In this document: positions 1 to 10,589 of the stretch, piece by piece | Position numbering within the stretch: position 1 is the stretch's first letter | Layout: the number at the start of each line of letters is the position of its first letter | Assembly: GCA_019649035.1 (NCBI GenBank) | Contig: BMAT01000732.1 | Location: 86,449 to 135,617, forward strand | Length of the DNA: 49,169 nucleotides | From: Elysia marginata | Lineage: Eukaryota; Mollusca; Gastropoda; Plakobranchidae | Direction of reading: 5' to 3' | Notes under the pieces: generated by a model | Seen by the model: the letters and a program-made list of their open reading frames with translations, nothing else | What the model was told of the DNA's origin: nothing | Databases searched by the model: none | Made by a program: the position numbers and the translations under genes

Positions 1-621
1 ATCAAGGATCATCGTGAAAAAAAGTTGCTTGAGACATAGAATGCAATGGTGTCACAAATTGACAGTAAAAATTCATTTATAAACCTAAGGACAAGATGAT
101 CCAATGTACCCATGACCTAGATCTAGATCTGTGCTGAGCCAATGACTTGTTAGAGTCATAAGATTACATAAGGATAGAAAGAAAATGGCATAAATTAACA
201 CATAATAGAGGATCATCGTGCACCAAATTTGAAATGGTAGATTGATCTCCAGTAAAGATCTTATTGTGCTATTCTTTTTTTTCTTCAAAACTAAATGTTC
301 TCTTTCCATGCAGAATGCTCTCACCTAGCTCTACATATGCAGCTATCTAATAAGCAAACCAGTTTACTGTTTAATTTTGCAAGATTTAGTCCAGGAGCTC
401 TAAATTGAAGGGCTTCTGTACCATTTAATTTCTTGAACAGAGCTGTAATTAATATATATGATTGAAATGGCACATTTCCATCATTCTTAGTTCTAGCAAT
501 TATCTAGAGTTAGAAGATTGAATGTAACCAACTCTCTCTCTCTTTCTCTTGTTTTGTTTTGTTTTGTTTTTTGTTGTTTACGCATTGCGATATTACTGTG
601 GACTTTGAAAAAATTACTGCG
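1..621. other. No gene seen
   Basis: AT-rich DNA with a CT-rich simple repeat (about 533-550) and a GTTTT repeat (about 550-571). Short palindromes of the TAGATCTAGATCT type occur near 119. Nothing coding is supported. Confidence 0.6.
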
Positions 622-1335
622 AGTAAACCCTAATAGTACTGTGAAGTAAAATTCAGGTTGGCAGGTCTGGTTGGTTTTTTTTTTACAATTTATCCTACGT
701 GGTGATTAGGAATAAAAGTCGATATATATCCCACATCCACCTTCTTCTTTTGAACCACCACATATCTCCCTCTAGTCTTAAGGTCAAGATAAACCCCAAG
801 ATAGAATAACCTTAACCTTATTTTTCATTTCAACCTTAATTATTGTCTCTAAAGAACTTGAAGATGACAGGAGATTAGGACATTGTTTTGTTCCGACCAC
901 TTTGACTACAGCAAACAATGTGAAACACAGGAACTGGAACACCATAACATTAACAAAGGAAGTCACTTTAAGTTAAAACTAACCAACACACAAGGAATGA
1001 CACTCTCCTTTCATTCTGTCAGTCTCATTCTTCCAGTTATCTCCCATACAATACATTCCTTCCCCTATAATAAGATTACATTAATAGTACACATGCATTT
1101 CACACACGCAAAACCAACATCCTTTGAATTCTAGGTCTCAGAAAAAAGACAACACTGTACCATCAGTAACCAACAGCCCATTCTAAACATCGAATGCAGG
1201 TCAGGTTTACAATCAGGTGAATGTATGAGGAGACTTAATAGCCTATTATTATTTTAAAGATAATTATTATAAATACACTTTAATACAGACCTGCCAACCT
1301 ATATATTTTGCTTCACAGTGATATTAGGGTTTACT
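622..1335. repeat. Pair of ~48-bp inverted arms (MITE ends or two opposed elements)
   Basis: The segment 622-669 (AGTAAACCCTAATA ... GGTTGGCAGGTCTG) reappears inverted at 1286-1335 (CAGACCTGCCAACC ... TAGGGTTTACT) with few differences. The 616 bp between them has no recognisable gene. It may be one ~714-bp non-autonomous DNA element, or two elements whose CAGACCTGCCAACC ends face each other; I saw no target-site duplication that decides it. Confidence 0.55.
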
Positions 1336-1693
1336 GACATTAATTCAAGGTCAAGGCTACAATGACATGCATGGTATGGTCATATGCCTTAGTGAACCCA
1401 ACCCCGTTCTGAATGGTTACTAATACTAGTCATACAGTTGTCATCAAACAATAAAACAATAAAGAAAGGCACCCTTAGATGCAGATTGGTTGTTGCTTCT
1501 GCATCCCTACCAATGCCAGCTACAAGGGCCACACTCTAAAATCTGAGGTGGAGTCACTCCTTTCTCGTTATTATATTGTTTGCATGTGAACGCAGCATGC
1601 ACATCCCTGTAGATGCAGTGACCACAAGCATCAATGGCATAGAATCGGGTCTTGGACTACAGAAACATGAAGCATCAAGACCCTGATGTATTG
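1336..1693. other. Flank of LTR with one weak coding-like stretch
   Basis: On the minus strand, 1656-1507 is open for 49 codons after an AG (CTGTAG) and ends in TAG. It contains CGHC and ECGPC motifs, so a zinc-ribbon-like peptide is imaginable, but the length is within chance expectation and no upstream partner exon is seen. Confidence 0.2.
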
Positions 1694-1988
1694 TGTTGAA
1701 GTTAAACTTCAATATTCAGGCGGTGATATATATAAGGATACTAGGAAAAATGTACACAATCGATAAAAAGAAAATTGGAACTTGGTTACGTTCACTGGCT
1801 GCCAGTGCCAAGCACTTCCATATTATTTGACGGGATGGTGGTACACATACATATGTACCTATCGATAACTTCATCACGCGAGTAGGCCTACGTGATGTAG
1901 CATTGTATCCGGTCATTTCAATAGTGGGATCGCATTTTCAGTTATAAACCGAAACGTCCCGAGTAACCTTGACCTAGGCTTCTCAACA
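1694..1988 (-). repeat. 3' LTR of Ty3/gypsy element
   Basis: A 295-bp segment bounded by TGTTGA and TCAACA (6-bp inverted ends, the TG...CA rule) lies directly downstream of the pol remains at 2020-4107 on the same strand. A TATA-like CCTTATATATAT stretch is visible on the minus strand near 1725-1735. No matching 5' LTR is found because the element is truncated on its 5' side. Confidence 0.55.
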
Positions 1989-2019
1989 TGCCGTAATTTT
2001 GCGGTGGTGGCCCATACCC

Positions 2020-4107
2020 CTAATTTTTTTCGCGCCACTGTAATAAATTACGGGCAAACAATAATGTTGGCAGAGGAGGTTTAATAACTCTGCCTTTGCG
2101 GGTAACCCAAGGTTTGTTTCCTGTGTCGACAGCGACTTGACAAGGCTGTGTTAAATTTTGCTCTCCTGAGTCATCATCATTATAGTACCCTCCCAAAATT
2201 TTCTTGCTCTCCAAATGGAGGGACATGGGGTGTATGTTTCTTATTAAGGGAATGGGAATTCGGAAGCTGTAGTTTTAATGTCTCATTCGTGAGGTTCTGA
2301 ATCTGAGTGTGAGAGGTTGAAACATTGTTTGTGACAGGAGCGTCAACTAGGTCTGAATCATGAGCAAGAGAAACTCCGATTTGATTCTCGTGACTGCGCA
2401 CGATTCCATGGCTATTTGTCTTTATCTTATAGGACAAAGGACCAGTGGACTCAACACCCATTCCTGTCAACCATCTTTCCATATACTGAAGTTCCGCACA
2501 AACAACTTGTCTCCAACTGAAATCTCTTTACCAATAGCAAGCTTATTGTGTTGTGATTTCTGAGCTTTTTGGTTTTTTTTAAACAGTCACGTGCAAGCTA
2601 GGGTGTAGTAAATCTAAATGAGTTTTTATATTTCTGCCAAATAACAGTTCAGCAGGGCTCAAACATGTTGTTGAATGAGGTGTACACCTGTACTTAATGA
2701 GGAATTTACAAACCTTTTCTCTAACTGGCCCGAATTGATTTTTACCATGGCGTTTTTAAAAGTTTGTACACTGCGTTCAGCCAGCCCATTTGAAGACAGG
2801 TGGTATGGTGATACAGTAATGTGCCTGATACCAATATGAGTCATAAATGAACGAAACTCAAAGCTTCAAAAGCTGGACCATTGTCAAAAGCAATTATCAT
2901 TTATCTTAAGTAAGCCTAAGGTGGAAAATACTTCCGGCAGTTGCATAATAGTGTCAGATGCTGTTATCTTGCTCATGATCTGAACTTCCATCCATTTAGA
3001 ATGAGCATCAGTGGCTATCAAGAACAATGTCCAAAAAATGGCCCTGCAAAATCTAAATCATGTACTTGTTTCCAAGGCTCTTCTGGCCATTCCCAAGGAA
3101 AAAAGGGGTGCTTTGGCCGGTTCGTTTTTATATTTTTGACAAGTATAACAGCATTTGACTCTGATCTCAATCTTGGTATAAATCTGCGGCCACCATACCC
3201 AAGATCTTGCCAGAGCTTTCATTTGTGCCATACCAATGTGCAATTCTCCATGCAACAATTCTAACACCTTCAGCTGTAATGCTGAAGGAATTACCGCTTT
3301 TGTACCCCACAAGAGACAACCACTCTGAACGCTTAACTCATTCTTGCATGCTACAAATGCTCTAAAGTTTTCTTCAGTTTTAGTTGGCCAGCCATTCAGA
3401 ACCCAGTCATAAATCTGCTTTAACGTCCTATCTTGGTGAGTCTCAAAGACAGTATCTTTAACAGAAGGTAAGCTTTTGTCCAGCACGGTAAACAGTAAGT
3501 TCACACTCTCAGGTACACAGTTTATACCATAGGCAGCATCGGACTGATCTGGCAATTAAGGAAAGGGTAGACGACTCAAGGCATCAGCATTGTAATCTCG
3601 GCGCGGATGGTGGAGAGGAGTGAGTAAGAGTGGGCCGACAGGATGATATCCCCCATATTAAACTTGAGTAGATACGGGCTTGGGGATGACTTTATTCTCA
3701 GCGAACAGACTAAGCAGAGGTTTGTGATTAGTGTTAAGTTTGAAAGACCGACCAGAGATGTATTTGTCAAACTTTTTTACTGCAAAAACGAGCGCCAATC
3801 CCTCGCTGTCAATTTGAGAATATTTCCTTTCAGCATAGCTTAGTGCGCGACTTTCATAGATAACTGGTTTCTCCTCACTGTTGTCATCCAACTGACTAAG
3901 AATAGCACCTACTCCAGTAGGGGAAGCATCACACACAACTAGAATTTCCTTTTTAGGGTTAAAATGTATCAACACCTTATCTGAGGATAACACATTTTTA
4001 GCCTCTAAGAAAGCTGATTCTTGATTTGTGCTCCACACCCAACGCTGTCCTTGGCAAAGTAACAGGTGTAGAGGAGCCAAGAGCTTTGACACATTGGTTT
4101 GACACAT
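2020..4107 (-). mobile_element. Decayed Ty3/gypsy retrotransposon pol (RT end/RNase H - integrase), 5'-truncated
   Basis: Minus-strand order: 4107-3658 encodes the end of reverse transcriptase and RNase H (LLAPLHLLL, LVVCDASPTGVGAILSQ, YAERKYSQIDSEGLALVFAV, FKLNTNHKPL). 3555-3058 encodes the region up to the integrase zinc finger (HGELHIG ... CCYTCQKYK, HHCC pattern). 2844-2659 holds the later part of the integrase core (HITVSPYHLSSNGLAERSVQ). 2482-2180 and 2226-2020 cover the C-terminus, ending with a RKGRVIKPP-type motif. These blocks lie in different frames with stops between them, so the element is dead. Gag, protease and most of RT are absent: homology stops abruptly at about 4107. Confidence 0.9.
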
Positions 4108-4529
4108 TTATTGATATATGTTTTGAAATTTTAAAAAATCCTAACAGGGTAATATTGGAGTAATATTTCAGTAATTTCTTGCTGAATCAGCAAAAAGTGA
4201 AAAAAATTGCTATGTCACATATGTCAAGATACTTCTGAATGTAATAATTCTATTATTATGCCTTTGGGTACAGGTAGTTATACAAGATAATATGAAGATA
4301 ATTTTGCACCCAAATTTGATGGTTCTTCACTGCTTATCCTTGGATTTTTGGATTTGTCCTGACCTTAAACCCTAAACACAAATAAACTGCAATACACTCA
4401 CAGCCTTTCTAGTCTCTATTGATTCCAAAACTCCATCACTGGACAAATCCATAATTTCTTAATTTCAGAAGGCTCTCAAAGCTCCTGCAATATACAATGT
4501 AGTTATATCATGTTTGGCTCTTCTATCAG
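4108..4529. other. Intergenic or intronic stretch before Asterix
   Basis: AT-rich, with no coding segment found. It ends in the polypyrimidine tract and CAG of the first visible Asterix exon. I looked here for the missing first coding exon (which should end just before R|YK) and did not find it. Confidence 0.5.
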
Positions 4530-6728
4530 GTACAAGGCCCAACCAGCTGGAGGCCCTGGTGATGACCCGACACCAGACTACATGAACCTTCTAGGAATGA
4601 TCTTCAGTATGTGTGGCTTAATGATGAAAGTAAGTGCAGTCAAGTTGAATTGTGTTTTAGATCAGGTCTATATACAGTTACACATGTTTGCAAACATAAA
4701 AATTCATGTTTCTTTCTTTTTTCTTTATGATCTATCAAGTAACATCCTTTTACAAGAATGTTCATAGGTTTGAAGCTTTCTGATTTTAACTCAAACAAAT
4801 TTTGGGCCTCAAATTCTTTTTCCCCTTTTTAAGTAGTTAAATGGTTTTTTTTTAAGTTCTTGTTTTTTTTTTTTTCATAATTTTTAGAATCTCTGATTTA
4901 AGTAAATGTAGCCCTACACTCAATATGAGCGTTATGGAACAGTAAGTTTGGTCCTTATTATTCTTGGCACACTTCAAAGTGAAGTAGTTTGACATTGCAT
5001 TCCTAGCCACCTTTACTTTTGCCAAGTCTTAAAAGACCTAACTACCCAGTTGGGACTGAATGGGTCTAATTGTTGAATAAACTTACTGGAAGTGGGGATT
5101 AAATTAGGATGTTTACAATAGCAGTGTTCACCACCTACTGTCCTCTGATAAGATATAAGCAATCATTTTGGGAACTTTTGTCCTCAGCTCAAATGGTGTG
5201 CCTGGGTTGCTGTGTATTGTTCTTTCATCAGCTTTGCCAACTCCAGAACAACAGATGATACTAAACAAATGCTCAGCAGCTTTATGTAAGGAAAATTTTT
5301 CTATTCTGTTTGAAAAAAGTGCGGTGGAAACCTCTTGTCTTAATCAAAATTTAATAATTCAATTTTCACATAACTTAAAGTTTTCTAGATGTCAGGTTTA
5401 TTTTTCCTCTTTTTGCTTGTTAGATTTGAACTCTGCATTCAAAGTTAACAAAGTTCAATTCCTTTAAATTGAAGGGTGTAATGTCGCCTTTAAGTTTTCC
5501 TTCTTTTCTGTAGCATTTTCTTAATGATGTTTGGCTGGTGATAAGACACTCACCTAGCAAAGTTGCCCCCTAACAAAATTTTTATAGAATCATTGTGTTT
5601 ATGCTTGCACTGCTACACAAAGATCCTGCGAGAGAGGAAGATGCTTATCAGACCTGCATCTTTTCCAGCAGTCTTGGAAATGTGGCAATTTTTTTATTAT
5701 TCATGTTGCCCTTAAAGGTTTCCAATTCTGAATTTGCCAAAAATGTATAGACATGTACAAGGCCTAATTTAATTTTTTCTTGTTTTTTTGCACCTTTTGT
5801 GGAAAAAGTTCTGGCAATTTTATGGAGGCTCTTTTACAGACCTACCTTATGAAAGAGAATAATAAAAAAAATACTCAGTCAATATTATATTGACTGAGTA
5901 AAATAAACCTGGTGTGTATAATTTGAATCCTTTTAGTTTTAACTTTTTGTCCGTTCCCTTGAGATTCAAATTAAGAGGTTTCCCTTCAAAGTTCAAGTTT
6001 TGTAGTTGGAGAAGTTGAATTATGATTTTTTTTTCTTTGTCAATAGTTTTCTTTTTTTTTAATCTTCTTCTTTCCCTGGATTTTTTTTTAATTAATTGAT
6101 TTGTCATGTGACATTGAATGAACTCTTAGAGCATGCATCAATATGAACAGGTACAAATATTATAGGTTCAAATTTCTATAGTAACAATAAAAGCTAAAGT
6201 TCTAAGAAGTTTTTGTTCTTCTCGGTTGTTCTTTGTTTGTTTGTTTTTTTTTGGTGTGTGTGTGTGTGGGGGGGGGGGGGNNNTGTTCTTCAAGTATAAT
6301 ACTACTAATGAAAGAATAAGAAGAAAACTCTTTTTAAACCATGTAACCTGCTCTAAATAAGGAAATAATGTCTCAATGAAGAATACTTTGAGATTTTTTA
6401 TTTGGATTCTAAACTGGTTGAATATTTTCTGATTAACTGCGGTCCAAGGCACTTCTACTAGGATTTTACTGTCCTATTCCTATTTTTCATATAATCTAGT
6501 GCACTATAAGTATAAGTTGAACTGTGTGAAGAAAAGCAAGGCTGAATTTTCAAATATGATATCTATAGTTAACTGTTTAATTTTATGAACTTTTCTATGT
6601 AGCAAACATTCCATCTACTGTTGTGTGCTTAACATGGTGATGTACCCTTGTATATTTTCAGGTTATCTATATCAGCTGTGGTTATGTCTTATTTACAAAA
6701 CCCACAGCCCATGCAGCCTCCTTGGTAG
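4530..6728 (+). CDS. WDR83OS: Protein Asterix (PAT complex subunit), 5'-incomplete, 3 exons
   Basis: Asterix is a roughly 106-residue ER membrane protein that, with CCDC47, forms the PAT complex, an intramembrane chaperone helping multipass proteins insert (family knowledge). Three exons join in phase: 4530-4629, 5188-5285 and 6662-6728 (TAG stop 6726-6728). Each internal border has AG/GT. Exon one encodes the conserved [20 protein letters not shown] block, exon two [20 protein letters not shown] followed by a polar stretch and QMLSSFM, and exon three [16 protein letters not shown] ending in PPW, as in animal Asterix proteins. Two hydrophobic membrane segments are visible. The 88 codons seen start at the R|YK exon border known from the vertebrate gene, so about 17 N-terminal residues are missing; I did not find that exon between 1 and 4529. 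If it lies further left, the gypsy element at 1694-4107 sits in intron 1. Identity is strong; the 5' end is open. Confidence 0.93.
5360..6010. repeat. MITE-like dispersed repeat with inverted arms, in Asterix intron
   Basis: The block near 5365-5475 resembles 10590-10690 elsewhere in the window (shared AGTTTTCTA, CTTTTTCCTCTTT and AAGTT-rich blocks). Within this copy, GGTTTATTTT near 5395 is inverted as AAAATAAACCTGG near 5899. A perfect 13-bp hairpin lies at 5872-5900. Ends are not defined. Confidence 0.35.
5872..5900. repeat. Perfect 13-bp palindrome with 3-nt loop
   Basis: TACTCAGTCAATA, spacer TTA, then its exact reverse complement TATTGACTGAGTA. It could form a hairpin in the Asterix pre-mRNA, or be a palindromic centre of the surrounding repeat. 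It is not followed by a T-run and is not a bacterial-type terminator. Confidence 0.9.
6253..6283. repeat. GT microsatellite, G-run and sequence gap
   Basis: A short GT repeat runs into at least twelve G and then three N bases at 6281-6283. The true length of the tract is unknown. Confidence 0.9.
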
Positions 6729-7379
6729 ACATTTTCAAGTACAAGATGCCCATTAATGAACCTTCAATCACAATCATCTTTTAATTTAAACAGACTATCA
6801 TTAAATATTGTTATTAATCATTCTGCCAAATGATTATGTCAGCTATTCATTCCATATGATGTCATCTTTGATTTTTGTACATCTTTTTATTTGTTTTTCT
6901 TTTTTTTTATGACAGTGGTTTGAAAGAGCAAAGTGAGAAATTATTTCTAAATTAATATAATATCATACATTCACTGTGTATGAAGTTTATGTCGGAGAAT
7001 TAAATATAATATTTGTCACTACTCTCAGTGTTATCTGTTTTATATTCCTTTAGGCTCACTATTTTGTACTATTCAAGTAATGCACGTCAGTCATGTTTTA
7101 TGAAAAATACATATATGTAATCATTTTAAGTTATGTCCATGAAATCTGAAGCTCCTGATTAGAGCTTGCATACGGGATAGATATTTCTTGCAAGAGCCAG
7201 GAGTCCCAAGTTTGAGAAAACTATGAAAAGACCTTTCTTATCATTTTAACTCAACAAAATATTTTCCATCTTTCCAGACATTCTAAATTATTTCAGGGAC
7301 ATGTAATTTTTTAGAAACTCACTTCTTAACTGAAAACTACAACATCCGATTCCTTAGGGTAGTTAGCCTACCTGGTACA
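6729..7379 (+). other. Asterix 3' UTR and downstream flank
   Basis: Starts directly after the Asterix stop codon. AT-rich, no coding segment. ATTAAA near 6999 is a possible weak polyadenylation signal; the transcript end is not certain. Confidence 0.4.
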
Positions 7380-7866
7380 CTAGTGCTCAAGTATAGTGGC
7401 ACCCGCTACAACGAGAGGGATCCTGTTTTTCTCTATAAAAAGTTTATTACCTGTGCATGAGTTCAACGGTAGGACAGGCCCCAACATAAATACAATGGGA
7501 GGAATAGACCAAGCTTTAGAGAAATTACAGTAAAATTTTAAGCGACTTTTCCGTAAACACAGCTTGCAACTGTACATAAGACTTCAGGCTTATTATGGGC
7601 TTGAGTTGCGGGTGTACTGCAAGCCAGTGCAAGTTTCGTATTTGCCTCTGTTTGTCTGGCTCACAAGCCAGTGTATATTGTATCAGGGCAAGGGAGAGGG
7701 GGCCTGATTGCGGAATTTTCGTTGGCCTGTTAAGTGCAGTGAAAGGAGTTACTGTAAGCCTTGAGCAAGATGATAGTGTACTTGTATTTAATTCTAAGCT
7801 GATACCATTGGTTAAACAAAGTGAATGATGGTTGTGGGTGAAGAAGGATGTTGAGTTATGATACAT
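7380..7866 (-). repeat. Unclassified dispersed repeat, copy 1
   Basis: The reverse complement of this segment aligns block by block with 8780-8850 plus 9340-9745: shared blocks include CCACAACCATCATTCA, CCTGATACAAT, GTCTTATGT, ATTTCTCT.AAGCT and AGGTAATA.ACTTT. It is partly open on the minus strand (7866-7525) but the translation matches no family I recognise. GC content is higher than in the flanks. Confidence 0.6.
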
Positions 7867-8722
7867 GCCTAGATGGGAATGCCATCAAAGCAAAGTTGGT
7901 TTTTTTTTTCATTATATTATTTTCCATAATTCCCCTTAAAATTCCTATTGTGGGAATATGCCTACAACAATTTACACAGTCGAAGTCTCTCAGTTCATAT
8001 CATAAGAAAATGGATAGAAACTTCCAATTACGAGTATTCAAATTATACATGGAAATCAGGTTTATTTTATGCAGTTTTCTTCTCCGTAAGTATTATATTA
8101 TTATTACTCACCTTTGCATAATTAAAAGCACAAACATAATGACTGTATGAGCTAAAGTCACAACCAAAGATGCTAGCTACTGCACATAGATAAACTTTTT
8201 TGGCTTCAACCTTACTAGTGCTACCAAGGGCTTACCCAGGATTAATCTGTCAATGTCATGTGGGAAGTCTGTAGACTTGCCTTCTCTTATGTTTGAAGAA
8301 AAGAAACTCAGCTCTTTTTAGACTTACTGAAATTCTCTACTTTTAACCCTTAACCAGTTGAAAACTTCAGAACTTGGAAGTTTTAAATTGAAAGGCAGTC
8401 CTTAATTTCAACATGAATGTCTTATTTTTGACTCTCGCTCTCAAAAACATCCATAGCCTACATGTATTTAAACAACTTGTTCCTTAAAACTTTGAAGTGT
8501 TACAAATTACTTTGTCGCAAGTCTGTGCAAGTGCAAAGATATACATTTACATGTAATACTTTTTAGAAAAACTTATAACTCTTCGATTTTTCTATATTTA
8601 GATGAGTATTTAGAGGTAAAATATTTGTTTGTACTGGTACACTAGAACATGTCAATAGCACAATTTTTGGTTCCAAAAGAAAAATTTCGTTGTGGGAAAA
8701 TTTTCACAATATGAATGTAAAG

Positions 8723-8735
8723 GGGGGGGGGGGGN
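8723..8735. other. G-run ending in an N base
   Basis: A run of G is followed by a single N at 8735, a probable assembly or read break at a homopolymer. Confidence 0.85.
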
Positions 8736-8779
8736 TTCTTGAAAAAATATACAAAAAGGAACTCTTCTATGAAGTTTGA

Positions 8780-9745
8780 TGGCACTCTTCTTCATCCACA
8801 ACCATCATTCATATTGTTTTACCGATGGTTCGATGGTTATAAGCTTAGAAATACAGTAGACCTTAAATCCAACGAACTTTGTGGGAAAATATAGAAAGTT
8901 CGTTGAAGCCAAAATTTGTTGAAAGCAAGGTCTCTTTTTAAGTAACTCAAAATGAACCAAAGAAGAAAGTTGTGCATGACCCATCAACCTTGACCTCTTT
9001 TAAAACTAGCAAGAATAGAATAAACTCACACAGAGCTGAAAGTTGTTTGAAGGCTAGCCATTTTTTACTCTGATATCAATATCCCCTATTTGATACTAGG
9101 AAAGTTTTATCGCTGATAAAGGGAAAAACATCAGGAAAAAAGGCTAACAAATGACCAAGCATTAGTTAGTTTCACTTCTAGTTCGTTAATAACAAGGTTA
9201 GTTGGAAATCAGATCGTTCTATACATGCAACTTTGTAAAGGTCAAACTCAAAGAAGTGAAAAAATCGTGATCTTATTTCAGTTCGTTGAATGCAAGGGTT
9301 CGTTGAGTCCAAGGTTGTTGGAAACGAGGTCCACTGTACAATGTAGATAGCGGAACATGTATCATCTCTCTGGGCCTACAGTGCCTCATCTTACTGCACT
9401 GAACAGTCTAATAACAATGCTGCACTCAAACACCTCTCCTTTCCCCTGATACAATGCACACTGATTTATGAACGAGAAAAGGGCTTGCAGGGTAACCGCA
9501 AGCCAAGTCCACAATGAGCCTACAGTCTTATGTTGGCCTGCCCGTTGTGTTTCCAGAAAAGATACTTAAATTTTTTTTACGTCTATTTCTCTGAAGCTCG
9601 CTCTATTCTTCCCGCTGTATCCATGCTTAGGCAAGTTCTTGTCCCGTCAAACCTATGCATAGGTAATAGACTTTATATAGAGGAAAAAAAGGGGGTTCCT
9701 CAGAGGCTAAGCTGCGGTTGGTGCTGTATTGTATATAACATTAGA
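8780..9745 (+). repeat. Unclassified dispersed repeat, copy 2, split by a MITE
   Basis: Collinear with the inverse of copy 1 at 7380-7866 but interrupted between about 8850 and 9340 by a TIR element. The two halves continue the same alignment, so the MITE inserted later into this older repeat. Copies 1 and 2 are in opposite orientation about 1 kb apart. Confidence 0.6.
8854..9336 (+). mobile_element. Pogo/Tigger-like MITE, family 1 copy 1 (483 bp)
   Basis: Starts CAGTAGACCTTAAATCCAAC and ends with the inverse of CAGTGGACCTCGTTTCCAAC, both flanked by TA. Subterminal repeats of the type GTTCGTTGA..CCAAGG occur at both sides. No transposase is present. A second, diverged copy lies at about 24775-25165 in the opposite orientation. 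Confidence 0.75.
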
Positions 9746-9983
9746 ACAGGGCTGCCATTTTTCAAAGTTATTGTCCATTTTTTTAAGCCTGAGAAACCGA
9801 ATAAATACACAAATTTGTTTCGAGTAAGACTTATTGATTGAACAAAGACAATTCATTGCCCCGAAATATAGCGCCAAGATTTTGGGTGATTTTCTGAAAA
9901 TTGAATGCCATCCCTGTCTAACCATTTTGATCTGTCTTTAGACATCACAGACAAGTGAATATAGATACATGAACGGCACTACC

Positions 9984-10150
9984 GCATATGTCTTGCAATC
10001 AGTCCAAATAGTTAAATAATGCAACTGTCTCCCTTAAAGTTGTTGCAATTTTTAAAAATGCATTTTTCTAAGTTTCCATGCGTCAAAAGTCAAATTACGC
10101 TTTCAATCATTTGTGGGAAGATATTGACACTGTTCGATGTAAAAAAATGG
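9984..10150 (+). repeat. Partial copy of the 444-bp MITE family
   Basis: CATATGTCTTGCAATCAGTC followed by CAAAT matches the end of the element at 34905-35348, and TCAAAAGTCAAATT ... AGATATTGACACT matches its interior. Only one end is recognisable here. Confidence 0.5.
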
Positions 10151-10249
10151 AGAAAAAGAGGCTCTGCTCAAATATACATCAAAGCTACTTGTAAAACTAA
10201 AACACATTAGGATTTCTCACTTCCGACTACATTGTAGTTTGTTCTGGTG

Positions 10250-10507
10250 ACATTGGTATTGGTATTGAAGGAGATTTTTACAAGCCCAATTCCACTTCAA
10301 AGGTGCTCTCAGGGCTTGGGTCCCAATGACAATGTACAGGCTGCCACCCAGAGACTAGCGGGGATACCATGACTTAGCCTCAGCCGGTCACATTATACTG
10401 ACACCGACCCAACCAGTAGGGGCCCGGACTGTGCTCGGCGGAGGCTCAAACCCGCGACCTCTGGGCCACGGATCGAGGCCACTACCAACTGAGCTATCTA
10501 GGCCCCC
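10250..10507 (-). mobile_element. tRNA-derived SINE with 10-bp target-site duplications
   Basis: Read on the minus strand, the element begins GGGGCCTAGATAGCTCAGTT (A box TAGCTCAGTTGG) and has a B box GGGTTTGAGCC, both spaced as in a tRNA gene, followed by a tRNA-unrelated body and a CCAATA repeat tail. It is flanked by the direct repeat TGTTCTGGTG at 10240-10249 and 10508-10517. The tRNA-like part is not a functional tRNA because the acceptor stem does not close. Pol III would have driven its transcription. Confidence 0.85.
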
Positions 10508-10589
10508 TGTTCTGGTGGCAAGACATATCTTCATTGATATCATCTTGAAGAAAAATATACGTTGGAAACTCCCAAAAGCCAAATCTGAT

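Larger units (their letters stand above)
4630..6661 (+). other. Asterix introns
   Basis: Two introns, 4630-5187 (GTAAGT...CCTCAG) and 5286-6661 (GTAAGG...TTTCAG). The second is enlarged by repeat-like DNA at about 5360-6010 and by a GT-repeat/G-run with three N bases at 6253-6283. No coding segment is seen inside them. Confidence 0.85.

Noticed and set aside
7525..7866. 113-codon ORF
   Set aside because: It lies in a dispersed repeat whose other copy (8780-9745) does not keep the frame.
10388..10582. Small ORFs and a possible tRNA gene on both strands
   Set aside because: They fall inside a tRNA-derived SINE with duplications. The A and B boxes are present but the sequence does not close into a tRNA acceptor stem.
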